64,000 nucleotides of DNA from contig NZ_BIMK01000001.1 in NCBI RefSeq assembly GCF_004001045.1, positions 186,001 to 250,000 of the forward strand, given 5' to 3'. The position numbers were made by a program, and so were the translations under genes. How positions within the stretch are numbered: the stretch's first letter is position 1; every line of letters begins with the position of its first letter. The notes under the pieces were generated by a model. That model searched no databases. It was given only the letters and a program-made list of their open reading frames with translations, and had not been told where the DNA came from. This DNA comes from Paenibacillus chibensis (GTDB taxonomy: Bacteria > Bacillota > Bacilli > Paenibacillales > Paenibacillaceae). This document shows, piece after piece, positions 1 to 9,766 of this stretch.

Positions 1-158
1 AAGCCGCCTTCGACCAGATGAATCGAGCTCAGGCTGAACCGGAAGGACTGGATGAGCGGCAGCAGAAACAGCATGACAAGACCCAGGAGAAGCGGCGTTA
101 CGAACAAGACGCCGTACCACTGCTTTTTTTGGGACAAGGTAAGAGATTTTCTGAACAT
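1..158 (-). CDS. Sugar ABC transporter permease, MalF/UgpA type (partial, runs off left edge)
   Basis: Only the first 52 codons are in the window; the gene continues past the left edge. The ATG lies just downstream of the stop of the DUF5696 gene, so the two are almost certainly translated together. After a short basic N-terminus (MFRKSLTLSQKKQWYG) comes a first hydrophobic membrane segment (VLFVTPLLLGLVMLFLLPL) followed by a short outside stretch (SFRFSLSSIHLVEGG), the usual beginning of MalF-type binding-protein-dependent permeases. It would be a third inner-membrane permease of this operon, so the cluster may encode two transporters. The family call rests only on the N-terminal pattern and the context. 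Confidence 0.7.
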   Translation of the reverse strand, partial: MFRKSLTLSQKKQWYGVLFVTPLLLGLVMLFLLPLIQSFRFSLSSIHLVEGG

Positions 159-159
159 A

Positions 160-2763
160 TTATTCACCGCCTACATGATAGCTCTGCGGCTGAAGCTGCA
201 GGCCGTCCACGGCTGCCGCCGTATCGTTGTAATTGATCGTTATGCTTACCCCGTTCTGATAGGTGGTCCTGACAACGCCCGGCGCAACCAGGCTGTGGCC
301 GGTGATGGCCTGATCCCGAACCTTGGACAGGATCGGACCGGCTTCCTGATACAGCCTTACTGCTTCTTCAAACCAATCCCGGTAATTGAGCGCATACATG
401 CCGTTGTAGTCCGTATCCTTCACCTTCGAAGCATCGCTGGCGAACCATTGATAGTACACCATCGACCCTGTTTCCAGCGACCTCAGCATCGAAAGCCGCG
501 GATTCTGAAGCGCATCCATGTTGTATGGGGCGCCCGCGAGATCGACGTAACCGTGCAGGGCAATCTGGTAAAACGGAATTTCCTCGTCGGTGATATTCAG
601 CCGGCTGCTGCGTGCCGGCGCATTCACGACGATTCCGGCGTATGGCAGGCTGTAGGCGTTGCCGCCGTCGACCATGAGCGGCCCTGTGCCGTGGCGCAAA
701 AGCTCCATTTCTTTCACCGACGTCAACAGCGAATCCTGGCGGCTGACGGGATGGCCGGGATCAAAGTCAGAATTGACCTCCCGGCCTAGATCACGCAGCG
801 ACAGACCCGGAACACCCAGTTTGGCGTAATCTTTCAGGAATCCTTCCACCTGCTTCGGCAGCTGGCGCGGAGACAGGATATAATGGGAAAACCTGCTTGT
901 ATCCTTGGCATAAGTGACCGGATTATAGGCATACACCGCCGCCTTGCTGCGGTCCAAAAGCGTTGCCGTTCCGGACGAGCCTTTGTATTTCTCCACAAAG
1001 GCGGCATCCGGGAACAAGCTGACTCCGTTCTTCTGCGCATAGTCGGCCAGCTTCAGGAAACCCTTCCTGCCTCCCAGCACTCCGGTGACGGAAATATCCG
1101 ACGGGGACGCATGGCGGATGCCGCCGTTGAACCAGCCGACAAGCCGAAGATCAATGCTGGCGACGCCTGCCTCCTTCAGCTGCCCGAGGATTCCTTCGGC
1201 CTCGCTGAAGGTCGTTAGCGACTCCGTGGCTTCGTAAGGAATGCCGAGGATGGATTTGCTTTTACGGAAAGCGCCCACCAGCTCCAACACGAACGGAGCC
1301 GGGGTTGAAGCATCCAGCTTTTTCAGCTGGAATTTGTCTGCAAGATAGATCCGGTACGCGGTGGCCATGCCCGTATAATCCGCGGAACTGCCGGAGAGAA
1401 ACGCATAGCGGATCTGAAGGCTGCCCTGGTACCTGCCGGATTGAAACATCGGAACCGCGCTGGTTTTGGTACCGGAGGACAAGGTGTAATAATCCATAGC
1501 GGTAACCTGAAATTTGCTGCTGACCGTATTATAGGAATCATTGCGGCCGCTGATATCGGCGCTGATGCTTGCACCGGCTTCGCCGTCCTCGATGATGCCA
1601 AGCAGCGCGTGATCATTCTGCTTCAAGCCGAATACCGGAAGACGGGAGGCCTCATTCGTCTGAATCCGCTCCTTCACGTCGAAGGTGCCGTCATTCCCAT
1701 ACACAGGCAGGCTGTAAGGCTCCGCGTTCAGCTTCTGATTGTTCAAATGAATGAGGGCGCCTGAACCGTCGGGCACAAAGATGTATCCTTTCTTGCCGGT
1801 ATCCGCCGCGCCGAAAAATTTCAAAATCTGCAGGGACGCGATCGGATAGGATTTGCTCGATTTCAGCTCCTTGGCCGGTACGGTGACGACAAGGTTACCG
1901 CCATCGAGCGAATATACAACGGGTACGGTGAATTCCGCCTCCTCGGAAGCGGCTGCCTCTCCCACCCCGTTCTCCTTGTTGTCCTGCGCCGCATCCTCTG
2001 CCGTGTAACCAGCCGCCTCCAAAACGGCGGAGAGCTCCTCCGCGACGTAATCCTGAAGCTTGCGGACTTCATACACCTGTTTCTTTGCATCCAGGCGGAA
2101 TTTGAACTTTACGTCCTCACGCTGATCCGCATCCGGAATGCGTTCCAAAATTTCCTTTTCAAAACGCTCTTGGCTGATCGCCTTCGGTATGTTGGCGAAG
2201 GATTGGGCCACGTTCCCCATATGGTAATCCACACGGATGCCGGTATCTTGAGGCGTGACCTTGAACTGCTTTTTGGCGACGCTGTCGTCATAGCTGTTGA
2301 ACGCGTTGATCTGCCCCTTATCGTTGTAATAGGTTAGCAGTACCTGCGCGGACAGCTCCGACTGATACAGCGGAGACGCTTTAGGATCTTCACTGCGTCC
2401 GGCCGGATTGGAGAACCAGATATAACCGTTCTGCTTTTCCTGCACGGCAATTTCGGCGGTCTCCTTATTCACGTAAAGGCTTAAGCGGTCGTTCTCTGCT
2501 GCCTTTTCCATGGTGGCCAGCGCTTCCAGCTCCTGTGGCGTGTTCTTGGATGCCGGAAGCCCCGCCGCCGGCGCCTCGGCCACCCGCTCTGAAGACTGCG
2601 CCATGTCCTGACCCTGGGCTGAAGAACCCGCGGCTTCGGTTAGCGGAGCTTCGGGTGCAGCATTCCCCTCGCCCTGCACCGCGCCAAGGCCGGTACCGGC
2701 GATACCCGCAGCCAGGATCAGTGCGCACAGGATGCCTGCGGCTTGTTTTTTGCGTATGCCCAC
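160..2763 (-). CDS. DUF5696-family exported protein of a sugar-transport operon
   Basis: An 867-residue protein of the DUF5696 kind found in Paenibacillus carbohydrate ABC operons; its biochemical role is not known to me. It starts with GTG behind AAGGAGGG at 7 nt. Residues 1-33 form a signal peptide without an obvious lipobox Cys, followed by an Ala/Glu/Gln-rich linker, so the protein should be secreted or membrane-anchored. A beta-rich middle part precedes a C-terminal half that resembles an (alpha/beta) barrel (for example LRLVGWFNGGIRH and LGVPGLSLRDLGREVNSD), which suggests a glycosidase-like fold. That fold is inference; I cannot assign catalytic residues. It lies between the NHL/Yip1 gene and a permease gene and is probably co-transcribed with them. 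Confidence 0.75.
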   Translation of the reverse strand: MGIRKKQAAGILCALILAAGIAGTGLGAVQGEGNAAPEAPLTEAAGSSAQGQDMAQSSERVAEAPAAGLPASKNTPQELEALATMEKAAENDRLSLYVNKETAEIAVQEKQNGYIWFSNPAGRSEDPKASPLYQSELSAQVLLTYYNDKGQINAFNSYDDSVAKKQFKVTPQDTGIRVDYHMGNVAQSFANIPKAISQERFEKEILERIPDADQREDVKFKFRLDAKKQVYEVRKLQDYVAEELSAVLEAAGYTAEDAAQDNKENGVGEAAASEEAEFTVPVVYSLDGGNLVVTVPAKELKSSKSYPIASLQILKFFGAADTGKKGYIFVPDGSGALIHLNNQKLNAEPYSLPVYGNDGTFDVKERIQTNEASRLPVFGLKQNDHALLGIIEDGEAGASISADISGRNDSYNTVSSKFQVTAMDYYTLSSGTKTSAVPMFQSGRYQGSLQIRYAFLSGSSADYTGMATAYRIYLADKFQLKKLDASTPAPFVLELVGAFRKSKSILGIPYEATESLTTFSEAEGILGQLKEAGVASIDLRLVGWFNGGIRHASPSDISVTGVLGGRKGFLKLADYAQKNGVSLFPDAAFVEKYKGSSGTATLLDRSKAAVYAYNPVTYAKDTSRFSHYILSPRQLPKQVEGFLKDYAKLGVPGLSLRDLGREVNSDFDPGHPVSRQDSLLTSVKEMELLRHGTGPLMVDGGNAYSLPYAGIVVNAPARSSRLNITDEEIPFYQIALHGYVDLAGAPYNMDALQNPRLSMLRSLETGSMVYYQWFASDASKVKDTDYNGMYALNYRDWFEEAVRLYQEAGPILSKVRDQAITGHSLVAPGVVRTTYQNGVSITINYNDTAAAVDGLQLQPQSYHVGGE

Positions 2764-2785
2764 GTTCCATCCCTCCTTATGGCGG

Positions 2786-4843
2786 CTACATCCTGAATGA
2801 AATTTCCTTGTAGATGGAGCTGACGAAATTGATCATTTGCTGCAGCATGCTGAAGAACAATACGCCGAGGAAAATGATGATCCCCATGACGACCAGCGTC
2901 AGCAGCATCGTGATAACCGTTTTTCCTGCCGAATATTGATGGACGGTCATCGTGCCCGTAAACAGGAGCCAGACGAACCAGATCATGGCGATCGTATTCA
3001 GCAAATAATAAAAGGAACTCTCATCCGCCGTGATGACATTGCTGTAGAGAACCTGCGGAAAATAGATCAGCACCAGCGGCAGTAAAGAGTAAGCCGTCGC
3101 GATGATAATTTCGGTGAATTTGCCTTCCCCGTCCATCAACGTCGTGAGCGACCAGTTGGCGATGCACCAGAGCAGGAAAGGAAGCACGATGAACTTAAGC
3201 TCATCCAGGCTGCTCAGCTGCTCCGGGTTGTTGAAATTGATGACGAAGCCGTTAAACTGGCGCTTTACGATCATGGCCACCACAAGCAGCACCATAATGA
3301 CAAAGGCGACGCTGAGCCTGCCCTTGCGCTCATATTTCATCTCCCAGAACCCGTTAAAAGGATGAAGCATCGTATAAAACGGATTCCGGATAATGCCGAA
3401 CTCCCGGTAAAATTGGCCTTGGGTCTTGCGGTTCGCCAGCTTGACGCCAGCGATCACGACCGCGATGCACAGTACAAGCGCGAGCACGATCGTCCCGAAG
3501 TGGTCGAACACCACTTCCTTGCGGTACCGCTTAAAGGCTTCGGAGTAATACTCGCGGCTGTTGCCGAGCTTGAAATAGGTCATCGCTTCGCGGTTGTCCC
3601 CCTGCTTCAGAAGCGACTTGCCGATGCCGATGTAGGCGACGTCAAAGTTGGCATTGAGCTGGAGTACCTTTTTCCAGTCTGCCGTGGACTCTTCGGATTT
3701 GCCTTCATTCAGCGCCTTCACCGCGCCGCGGATCAGGCTGCCGTAAGTCGTCGGGCTGAACACCGAAAGCCGGTTGTTGTCCTTGTCGAGCACGAGCAGC
3801 CGTTCTCCCAGCATTTCAATCGAGGACGGCGTCCGGAAGTTCTCCTGCTGGCTTCCTAATCCGCCGAATTCATACAGCAGATTGCCGTCCTTGTCGTAGG
3901 TGAAAATACGTCCCCGTTTCGAATCCAGCGCGCTATACATGCCGCCCTGATCCGGAATGACGTCCACAAATATGGAGCTTCCGGTCATGCTTCCGCCCTC
4001 CAGGTTGCCAACGTCTCCTTTCGGCGGGAAATAACCTTTACTGCGCAGGACGTCCGTGCCGGAAGGATTCAGGCGCTTCAGCGGCTGATCGGAATTCTCC
4101 TCCGAGGTGGACGTGTAAATAAAGCCGTTTTCGTCCACGTCCAGATTGTTGAATTCAATCGGAATGAACTGCTGCATCTGATCACGCTGCGCCTTGGTCG
4201 AGACCCGCTTCCAGAACAGGTCCGCGGGACTGAACTTGACGCGGTTGGTCCCGATAAATCCGTTGAATACGCCGTCCGAGTCGAACTCCATAATGCCTTC
4301 GTAGCTGCCTTGACTGATCACGTACAGCCGTTTGGCCTTATCCACCGCCAGCTTGACCGGAAGATACTGAAAGCCCTCGCGGAGCAGGGTCGACTTCGGC
4401 TCGTTCATGACCCGCACCAGCTTTCCGTTCGAATCCAGCTCAACGATGCGGCGGTTATCCGTATCCGCGACATAAATATGCTGATCCGTATCTACAAACA
4501 CCCCTTGAGGCTGGTTCAAAGCGTCCTCTTTGCCGTCATGCTCAAACTTCGAAATGATGCCGGCAGGCTGGAAATCCCGGTCCAATATCACGATCCGGCT
4601 GTTGCCGGTATCGGCAATATAGAGACGTCCATCCTCTCCGGCATACATGTCCTGAGGCGAGGACAGCGCCCCGATGCTCCAGTCGCTGCCGTACAGCACC
4701 TGATCCAGCGAATAGGGCTCCGGCGCCGGAACCGGGGTTCCCCAGTAGGAGTAGTTATAGGCATCGCCGGCGGATACCGGCGCGGCACCGGTACCCGCGG
4801 CCAGCAGCAGCACAACCAAGAATAATGCGAACCCTTTCTTCAT
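2786..4843 (-). CDS. Exported NHL-repeat / TPR-like / Yip1-domain membrane protein
   Basis: A 685-residue protein. A signal peptide (residues 1-26) is followed by about five NHL/beta-propeller units over residues 45-375, seen as recurring phrases such as GRLYIADTGNSRIVILD, HIYVADTDNRRIVELD and ERLLVLDKDNNRLSVF. Residues 380-445 look like a TPR pair (AYIGIGKSLLKQGDNREAMTYF). A membrane helix near 455 leads to a C-terminal Yip1-type bundle of about five helices. The propeller and TPR would sit outside the cell with the Yip1 part in the membrane. It lies between the MalG-type permease and the DUF5696 gene, which suggests a transporter accessory or ligand-sensing role; that is inference. A good AGGAG-type site is hard to see (GGGGGGACAGGCAG precedes the ATG). 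Confidence 0.8.
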   Translation of the reverse strand: MKKGFALFLVVLLLAAGTGAAPVSAGDAYNYSYWGTPVPAPEPYSLDQVLYGSDWSIGALSSPQDMYAGEDGRLYIADTGNSRIVILDRDFQPAGIISKFEHDGKEDALNQPQGVFVDTDQHIYVADTDNRRIVELDSNGKLVRVMNEPKSTLLREGFQYLPVKLAVDKAKRLYVISQGSYEGIMEFDSDGVFNGFIGTNRVKFSPADLFWKRVSTKAQRDQMQQFIPIEFNNLDVDENGFIYTSTSEENSDQPLKRLNPSGTDVLRSKGYFPPKGDVGNLEGGSMTGSSIFVDVIPDQGGMYSALDSKRGRIFTYDKDGNLLYEFGGLGSQQENFRTPSSIEMLGERLLVLDKDNNRLSVFSPTTYGSLIRGAVKALNEGKSEESTADWKKVLQLNANFDVAYIGIGKSLLKQGDNREAMTYFKLGNSREYYSEAFKRYRKEVVFDHFGTIVLALVLCIAVVIAGVKLANRKTQGQFYREFGIIRNPFYTMLHPFNGFWEMKYERKGRLSVAFVIMVLLVVAMIVKRQFNGFVINFNNPEQLSSLDELKFIVLPFLLWCIANWSLTTLMDGEGKFTEIIIATAYSLLPLVLIYFPQVLYSNVITADESSFYYLLNTIAMIWFVWLLFTGTMTVHQYSAGKTVITMLLTLVVMGIIIFLGVLFFSMLQQMINFVSSIYKEISFRM

Positions 4844-4858
4844 CTGCCTGTCCCCCCG

Positions 4859-5731
4859 TTATTCCTTCAAGCCCGATGTGGACATCGTTTGAATGATGCT
4901 GCTCTGCGTGACGATGAACACGGTGATCGGCACGATCATCATGAGCAGCGTCACCGCCGCAACCGGACCCGTCCTCACCAGACCGCCGTTTTGAATCTGA
5001 CCGAATACGTAGTCCACGGTTTTCAGCTGCTCGCTGTAAATATATTTGTGGCTCGTCACCGAACCGTTGGTCCAAAGGTTCTGCAAGGAGAAGATGATCA
5101 ACGTGAGCCATGCGGGTCTGACGATCGGCATAACGATCTGCCAGTATATCCGGTACTCGCTGGCCCCGTCGATCTTTCCCGCCTCCAGCAGCGCATCGGG
5201 AATCTGCTCCATGAACTGCTTCATCAGGTACAGCCCGAGCGTCATCCCGAACGCCGGAAGCAGAATCGCCCAGTAGGTATTGATCAGGCCCAGATACGAT
5301 ATCATCATGTAGTTCGGCACCTGCGTCACATATACCGTAAACATGAGCGACAGCACGACGATGTTAAACATCAGCTTTTTGCCCGGAAACCGGAGCTTCG
5401 CAAGCGGATACGCCGCCGCAGAGGCCAAAATCACATGTCCCGCCGTCCCGACGATGGCGATGAAAAACGTGTTGAATACATACCTGGAAAACGGTACCCA
5501 GGAATCGCTGAAGATGCCGACCAGATCGGTAAAGTTTTTGAATGTGGGATTGCGTACGAATAGCTTGGGCGGAAAGGTGAAAATCTCATCGATCGGCTTG
5601 AATGCGTTGCTGATGGTAAATACAAGCGGAAGCGCCATAAAGCAGGCCACTCCGCCCAGCAGCACGAACAGCAGCAGATCCACGCCCAACGAACGGTTAA
5701 GCCGTTTCGGTATTTTCAGAACCATTTTCAT
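4859..5731 (-). CDS. Carbohydrate ABC transporter permease, MalG type
   Basis: A 290-residue integral membrane protein with six predicted helices, the normal size for MalG-type permeases. The EAA loop that contacts the ATPase is clear near residues 183-205 (EAGKIDGASEYRIYWQIV). The N-terminus is basic (MKMVLKIPKRLNR). The start is 3 nt from the stop of the MalF-type gene, so the pair is coupled and should form the heterodimeric channel. No ATPase is encoded beside it; in Firmicutes such transporters commonly share one MsmX-type ATPase encoded elsewhere, which probably applies here. Confidence 0.9.
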   Translation of the reverse strand: MKMVLKIPKRLNRSLGVDLLLFVLLGGVACFMALPLVFTISNAFKPIDEIFTFPPKLFVRNPTFKNFTDLVGIFSDSWVPFSRYVFNTFFIAIVGTAGHVILASAAAYPLAKLRFPGKKLMFNIVVLSLMFTVYVTQVPNYMMISYLGLINTYWAILLPAFGMTLGLYLMKQFMEQIPDALLEAGKIDGASEYRIYWQIVMPIVRPAWLTLIIFSLQNLWTNGSVTSHKYIYSEQLKTVDYVFGQIQNGGLVRTGPVAAVTLLMMIVPITVFIVTQSSIIQTMSTSGLKE

Positions 5732-5734
5732 GCG

Positions 5735-6715
5735 TCACTCACCTACTTTTCCAAGAAGCTTCTGGGTTACCAGGTTCACCGTCAGCATGATCGTAAACAG
5801 GACGGTGGCGATCGCCGAGGCATAGCCCATTTCGAACCGGATCGTGCCGTAGTCGACCAGATGCGTTACGATCGTATGCGCCGCGTAATCGACGCTCGGG
5901 AAACCGATGAGATAGATCGAAATTTCCGCCACGGAAAACGCGGAAGCGATCTGAATAACCGCGCCGAACATCAGCTGCGGCCGCATGGCCGGCAGCGTAA
6001 TGAACCATAGCTCCTGCCAGCGGTTACGGATGCCGTCAATGCTTCCCGCTTCATACATTGTCCGGTCCACGTTCTGGAGTCCGGCGATAAAGGCCAGAAA
6101 GGAGGTGCCAAGACTCAGCCACAGCTGCACCAGGATCAGAATCATCAGCACGTACCTGGAATCCTGAAGCCACTGGATCGGCTCCATGATAAAGCCCCAT
6201 TTCATGAGAAACGAGTTGGCGAAGCCGTACGAATCGCCCGCGAAGAGCAGCGTCCAGATCAAATACGTGTTGCCCGATATGGACGGGGCATACAGCACCA
6301 GCGTCAGCAGCGCCCTCAGCTTCGGTGGAAGCTCATTGATCAGCCAGGCGAACATGAAACAGGCAATATAGCTGATCGGACCTGTGATCGCTGCGAACAG
6401 CAGCGTATTTTTCAAGGCAATGAGAAAAATGTCGTCCTGCACGAACAATCTCGCGTAATTTTGCCAGCCGATCCACTTGGGCGGCTCCAGGAGATTGAAA
6501 TTCGAGAAGCTAAGGATAAAGGACAAAAGCACCGGAATGACCGTAAAGGTGCAAAAAATAATAAAGTAAGGCGCCATCAGCACATAGGCATGCCTGTTCT
6601 TCTTCATTTCCGTCCATACCCGCGCGGCCCTGCGCCGTAGCATGCGCCCCGGCGCGCCGCGGCCGGGGACGTTCGCCCCCGTGATGACGGGACGTTCGGC
6701 AATCTGCTGCTTCAT
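5735..6715 (-). CDS. Sugar ABC transporter permease, MalF type
   Basis: A permease of about 326 residues. I place the start at the ATG of MKQQIAERPV because GAGGG lies 7 nt upstream; longer readings run into the preceding gene without a better site. A basic cytoplasmic N-terminus (GRMLRRRAARVWTEMKKNRH) precedes six membrane helices, and the EAA loop is visible (EAGSIDGIRNRWQELW). Its start overlaps the 3' end of the large solute-binding-protein gene, indicating translational coupling. With the MalG-type partner it should form the channel for a sugar or oligosaccharide; the substrate cannot be read from the sequence. Confidence 0.9.
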   Translation of the reverse strand: MKQQIAERPVITGANVPGRGAPGRMLRRRAARVWTEMKKNRHAYVLMAPYFIIFCTFTVIPVLLSFILSFSNFNLLEPPKWIGWQNYARLFVQDDIFLIALKNTLLFAAITGPISYIACFMFAWLINELPPKLRALLTLVLYAPSISGNTYLIWTLLFAGDSYGFANSFLMKWGFIMEPIQWLQDSRYVLMILILVQLWLSLGTSFLAFIAGLQNVDRTMYEAGSIDGIRNRWQELWFITLPAMRPQLMFGAVIQIASAFSVAEISIYLIGFPSVDYAAHTIVTHLVDYGTIRFEMGYASAIATVLFTIMLTVNLVTQKLLGKVGE

Positions 6716-6725
6716 GGAAAGTCCC

Positions 6726-9677
6726 TCATTTCTCTGTAGGGAGATTAAATTCTTTTCGCTTGATCGTAATTTCCTCATTCATCGCCCGGACGTAATTTTC
6801 CATCGTCTCGCGCGGATCCTCACCCTGCACGACGACGCGCCGGAAGGCGTTGTCGATGTTCCGCCCGGTCAAATAGCCGCCGGGAACCTCCGGAATCCCT
6901 CGCACCCACTGCATCTGCTCCTGCAGCTTGCGCAGATCCTGGGTCGGCCATGGAAGCTGGGTCAGCGCGTCCTTGTTGGCGGTCGGATAACGGGCTGAAG
7001 CCCCCATCCGGATTTCCATCTGCCGGCCATATGCAATCTGCGTATCCTTGCCGGTCCACCATTTCATAAACTGCCACGCTGCATCCTTGTTCGCGGTATG
7101 CTTGAACATGACGGTAGCCGAGCCACCGCTGCCTGTTTCCCGGTGCAGCTTGCCGTCGCTCCCCAGCGAGCCGGGCACCGGCGCAAAAGACCACAGCCCT
7201 TTGATTTCCGGCGCAAACACGCTGAGCTTGTTATACATCGTGTAATCGATGATGCCGATCGGCATTTCGCCTGTACGGAAACGGTTGGCAAAGTCGATGC
7301 TGATCGGGAGCTTATAGTTGACATAAAAATCCGTCCACTGCTTGAATTCCTTGATTCCGATTTCCGAATCGAGATCAACGGCCGCGCCGCCATCCTTATA
7401 AAATTGCCCTTGATTCTGGTAAAGGAACATCGCGAAGGCCGGATTTGGCGGCATCGTGGCGATATTGGTGTTCGCCGCTTCGTTGCCGAGGGAATCCAGC
7501 GGCTTCTGCTGCAGGCCGAACTGCAGGTTATGCTTCTGCAGCACCGGCAGCATTTCGTAGACGTCATCCCAGCTTTGCGGTACTTTCAGATGCAGCTCAT
7601 CCTCTAGAATGTCCTTCCGGTAAAAGAGCATCGGAAACGTCTGCTGCTCCGGCAGCGCATAATAAGAGCCTCTGTATTCGTAAGGCACGAGAGCGCTCGC
7701 GTTAAACTGGCTTTTCACCGTCTCAAAATCGGGGAAAGCGGACAAATCCTGCAGCGCGCTGCGGCTCGCGTAGTTCACCGGCAAATCGTTACCGATTTGC
7801 ATCGCGACATCCGGCCCTTTGCCTGCCACCGTTGATGGAAGAATAACATCCGACGCGACCAGCTTCAGATTGACATGAATGCCGGTTTTGGGCGTGAATT
7901 GATCGTCGATCAGCCTTTTAATGACCTGCGCCTGATCCCGCGCGGAACTGACCCATACGGTAACGGTATGGCTGCTGTCGCTGCTGCTCGAGAAGTCATC
8001 GTAATTTTCGTAAAAAGAAGCGAAAAACGCTTCCGTGCCGGAGGTTAGCTTTTTCCACGCGCCGGCCTGGGGCTGAGGCAGCTTGCTTCCCGGCGAGCTC
8101 ACGATCAGGTAATCCAGGGACAGCGGCTGCTCGTTCACGGTCAGCATCCAGGAGCTCAGCGCCCCAACGTTCGCCTTGAACGCCTCGATGCGCGAAGGCA
8201 CGGATTCCGGTTTATCCGCCATATCTTTCAGCTGATAAGCAACCGTGTTGATAATCGATGTCCGTTCATCGCTCTGTCCGGAAGGGCCTTCAATCGATTT
8301 GGCGATGCTGTACAGCTGCTCGCTGGATTCCCGGAATACCCGGGTCATCTCCGGAATCCGCTGCTCAAGGTTATAGTCCCGGAACGTATCGGGAACCGTG
8401 CCGGTGTAGCTGATGATTTGGCGGTACATCGCGTTCAAGTCCAGGATGGCGGATTCCACCGAACGAAGGATCGGCGCAATATCGCCGAGCGTAACCTCCA
8501 TCCGGATCCGGTGCTTGCCCGGGGTCAAATGAAACAGATACGGCTCGCTGCCGCCGGGCCCGATCAGGTTCATCTGCCAGCCGCTCCCGTACGGGAACAT
8601 GGCGGTCTGCATTTCCTTGAACGGCAGCTTACCGTCTATGTAAATCGAACGGAGCACGGAAAGACCCCGCAGATAATTTTGCCGATTTTTAAAAGCGATC
8701 TGGTACAAACCGTCCTGCGGCACGTCAATCTCCCATTCCAACCACTGGCCTGGCAGCCTCCAGGCATATCCGCCCATGGCGTTGTTGCGCAGCTTGGAGA
8801 CATGATAAGGTTCCACAGCAGGATTGGACCGGTCGTTGTAAGGAAGAAGGCTCGGAGAAGATTTATAGAGAGCCTGCTCGGCCTGGACTTTGATGAATAC
8901 GCCTGATGTCGGCTTCAGCCCCTCCTGCGCGTACGCGGCTTCGACGTCCTTGTATGCCGGCACCTGGGAGGGCGCCGATATTTTAATTTGCCGGATGACC
9001 AGCGGTTCCTTGATCGAAGTCAGAGACACTTGATGCCTGCCTTCTGAAAAATAAAACAAAAACGGTTCCTCGTATGCCCCAGTGCTGTCCTTGAGCGCCG
9101 TTTCCTGCCACAAATGCTCCTCCACCTGGGCCGGCGTAAGATCGTTGCCCCGTTCATCCTGTTCAAACGTGCCGGATTCATTTTTCCATACCCGGTTGAA
9201 CACCAGGCTTTTGGCTTCCGTAAACGGAACGGTTCCATCGATGGCCAGCTCCCGTTCAATATCCGAATCCTTTCCCGGTTCCGTGTAGTAATTCAAGCGT
9301 ATATTGTACAGCCCGGCCTGCTTCACATCGAAGTCCCACGTTACCGTACCGGAATCCCGGGTGAGAATGGACCTTCCCTTCATGCCTTCATGGTCCTGCA
9401 GCAAGGAAACGTCCATTCCTTCAGACTTGCTGAAGGCATCCCCTTCGATGACGATATCTTCGCCCGCAGCGGCGGCCGACTTATGCTTCGCCATGTACTC
9501 TTCGTATCCGCCAGGTTTTATCGATGCTTTGATTCCGCTAAGGTCCAGCTGCATCGGCGCTTGCGCGGACGAAGCGGATGCCTCGCGGGAAGATGCACCC
9601 TGTCCAATAGCTGCAATGCCTGCGATCAGAGACGCTAGAAGCAGCATGGATACTGCCTTGAATATCGGTCTTTGCAT
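6726..9677 (-). CDS. Very large extracellular solute-binding protein with two N-terminal beta-sandwich modules
   Basis: About 983 residues, more than twice the usual length of a family 1 binding protein. The start is the ATG of MQRPIFKAVSM, behind GGGGGAGCTC; a signal peptide covers residues 1-30. Two related beta-sandwich (CBM-like) modules lie at about 50-240 and 265-420; each carries the phrase IDG-x-(V/L)-PF followed some 12-15 residues later by an aromatic/Trp patch. A helical linker follows, and a SBP_bac_1-like domain runs from about 560 to the end (VWVSSARDQAQVIKRLIDDQ, VAGKGPDVAMQIGNDLPV, WQFMKWWTG). No lipobox is evident, so the anchor is unclear. It is followed immediately by the permease genes. 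The added modules may dock the protein on polysaccharide; that is inference. Confidence 0.82.
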   Translation of the reverse strand: MQRPIFKAVSMLLLASLIAGIAAIGQGASSREASASSAQAPMQLDLSGIKASIKPGGYEEYMAKHKSAAAAGEDIVIEGDAFSKSEGMDVSLLQDHEGMKGRSILTRDSGTVTWDFDVKQAGLYNIRLNYYTEPGKDSDIERELAIDGTVPFTEAKSLVFNRVWKNESGTFEQDERGNDLTPAQVEEHLWQETALKDSTGAYEEPFLFYFSEGRHQVSLTSIKEPLVIRQIKISAPSQVPAYKDVEAAYAQEGLKPTSGVFIKVQAEQALYKSSPSLLPYNDRSNPAVEPYHVSKLRNNAMGGYAWRLPGQWLEWEIDVPQDGLYQIAFKNRQNYLRGLSVLRSIYIDGKLPFKEMQTAMFPYGSGWQMNLIGPGGSEPYLFHLTPGKHRIRMEVTLGDIAPILRSVESAILDLNAMYRQIISYTGTVPDTFRDYNLEQRIPEMTRVFRESSEQLYSIAKSIEGPSGQSDERTSIINTVAYQLKDMADKPESVPSRIEAFKANVGALSSWMLTVNEQPLSLDYLIVSSPGSKLPQPQAGAWKKLTSGTEAFFASFYENYDDFSSSSDSSHTVTVWVSSARDQAQVIKRLIDDQFTPKTGIHVNLKLVASDVILPSTVAGKGPDVAMQIGNDLPVNYASRSALQDLSAFPDFETVKSQFNASALVPYEYRGSYYALPEQQTFPMLFYRKDILEDELHLKVPQSWDDVYEMLPVLQKHNLQFGLQQKPLDSLGNEAANTNIATMPPNPAFAMFLYQNQGQFYKDGGAAVDLDSEIGIKEFKQWTDFYVNYKLPISIDFANRFRTGEMPIGIIDYTMYNKLSVFAPEIKGLWSFAPVPGSLGSDGKLHRETGSGGSATVMFKHTANKDAAWQFMKWWTGKDTQIAYGRQMEIRMGASARYPTANKDALTQLPWPTQDLRKLQEQMQWVRGIPEVPGGYLTGRNIDNAFRRVVVQGEDPRETMENYVRAMNEEITIKRKEFNLPTEK

Positions 9678-9702
9678 GAGCTCCCCCTTTCTCTTGGGCC
9701 GC

Positions 9703-9736
9703 ACCCCTGCTCATCCGCCATCGATGATACAGGGGT
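9703..9736 (-). other. Intercistronic hairpin between the two binding-protein genes
   Basis: The arms ACCCCTG and CAGGGGT enclose about 20 nt that can fold further (CATC/GATG). There is no T-run, so it is not a typical terminator. It sits just after the first binding-protein gene and could protect that upstream message, a common arrangement when the binding protein is made in excess. The function is inference. Confidence 0.35.
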
Positions 9737-9766
9737 AGGGCTCAGAGCTGCTATGCTTCCGGGATC

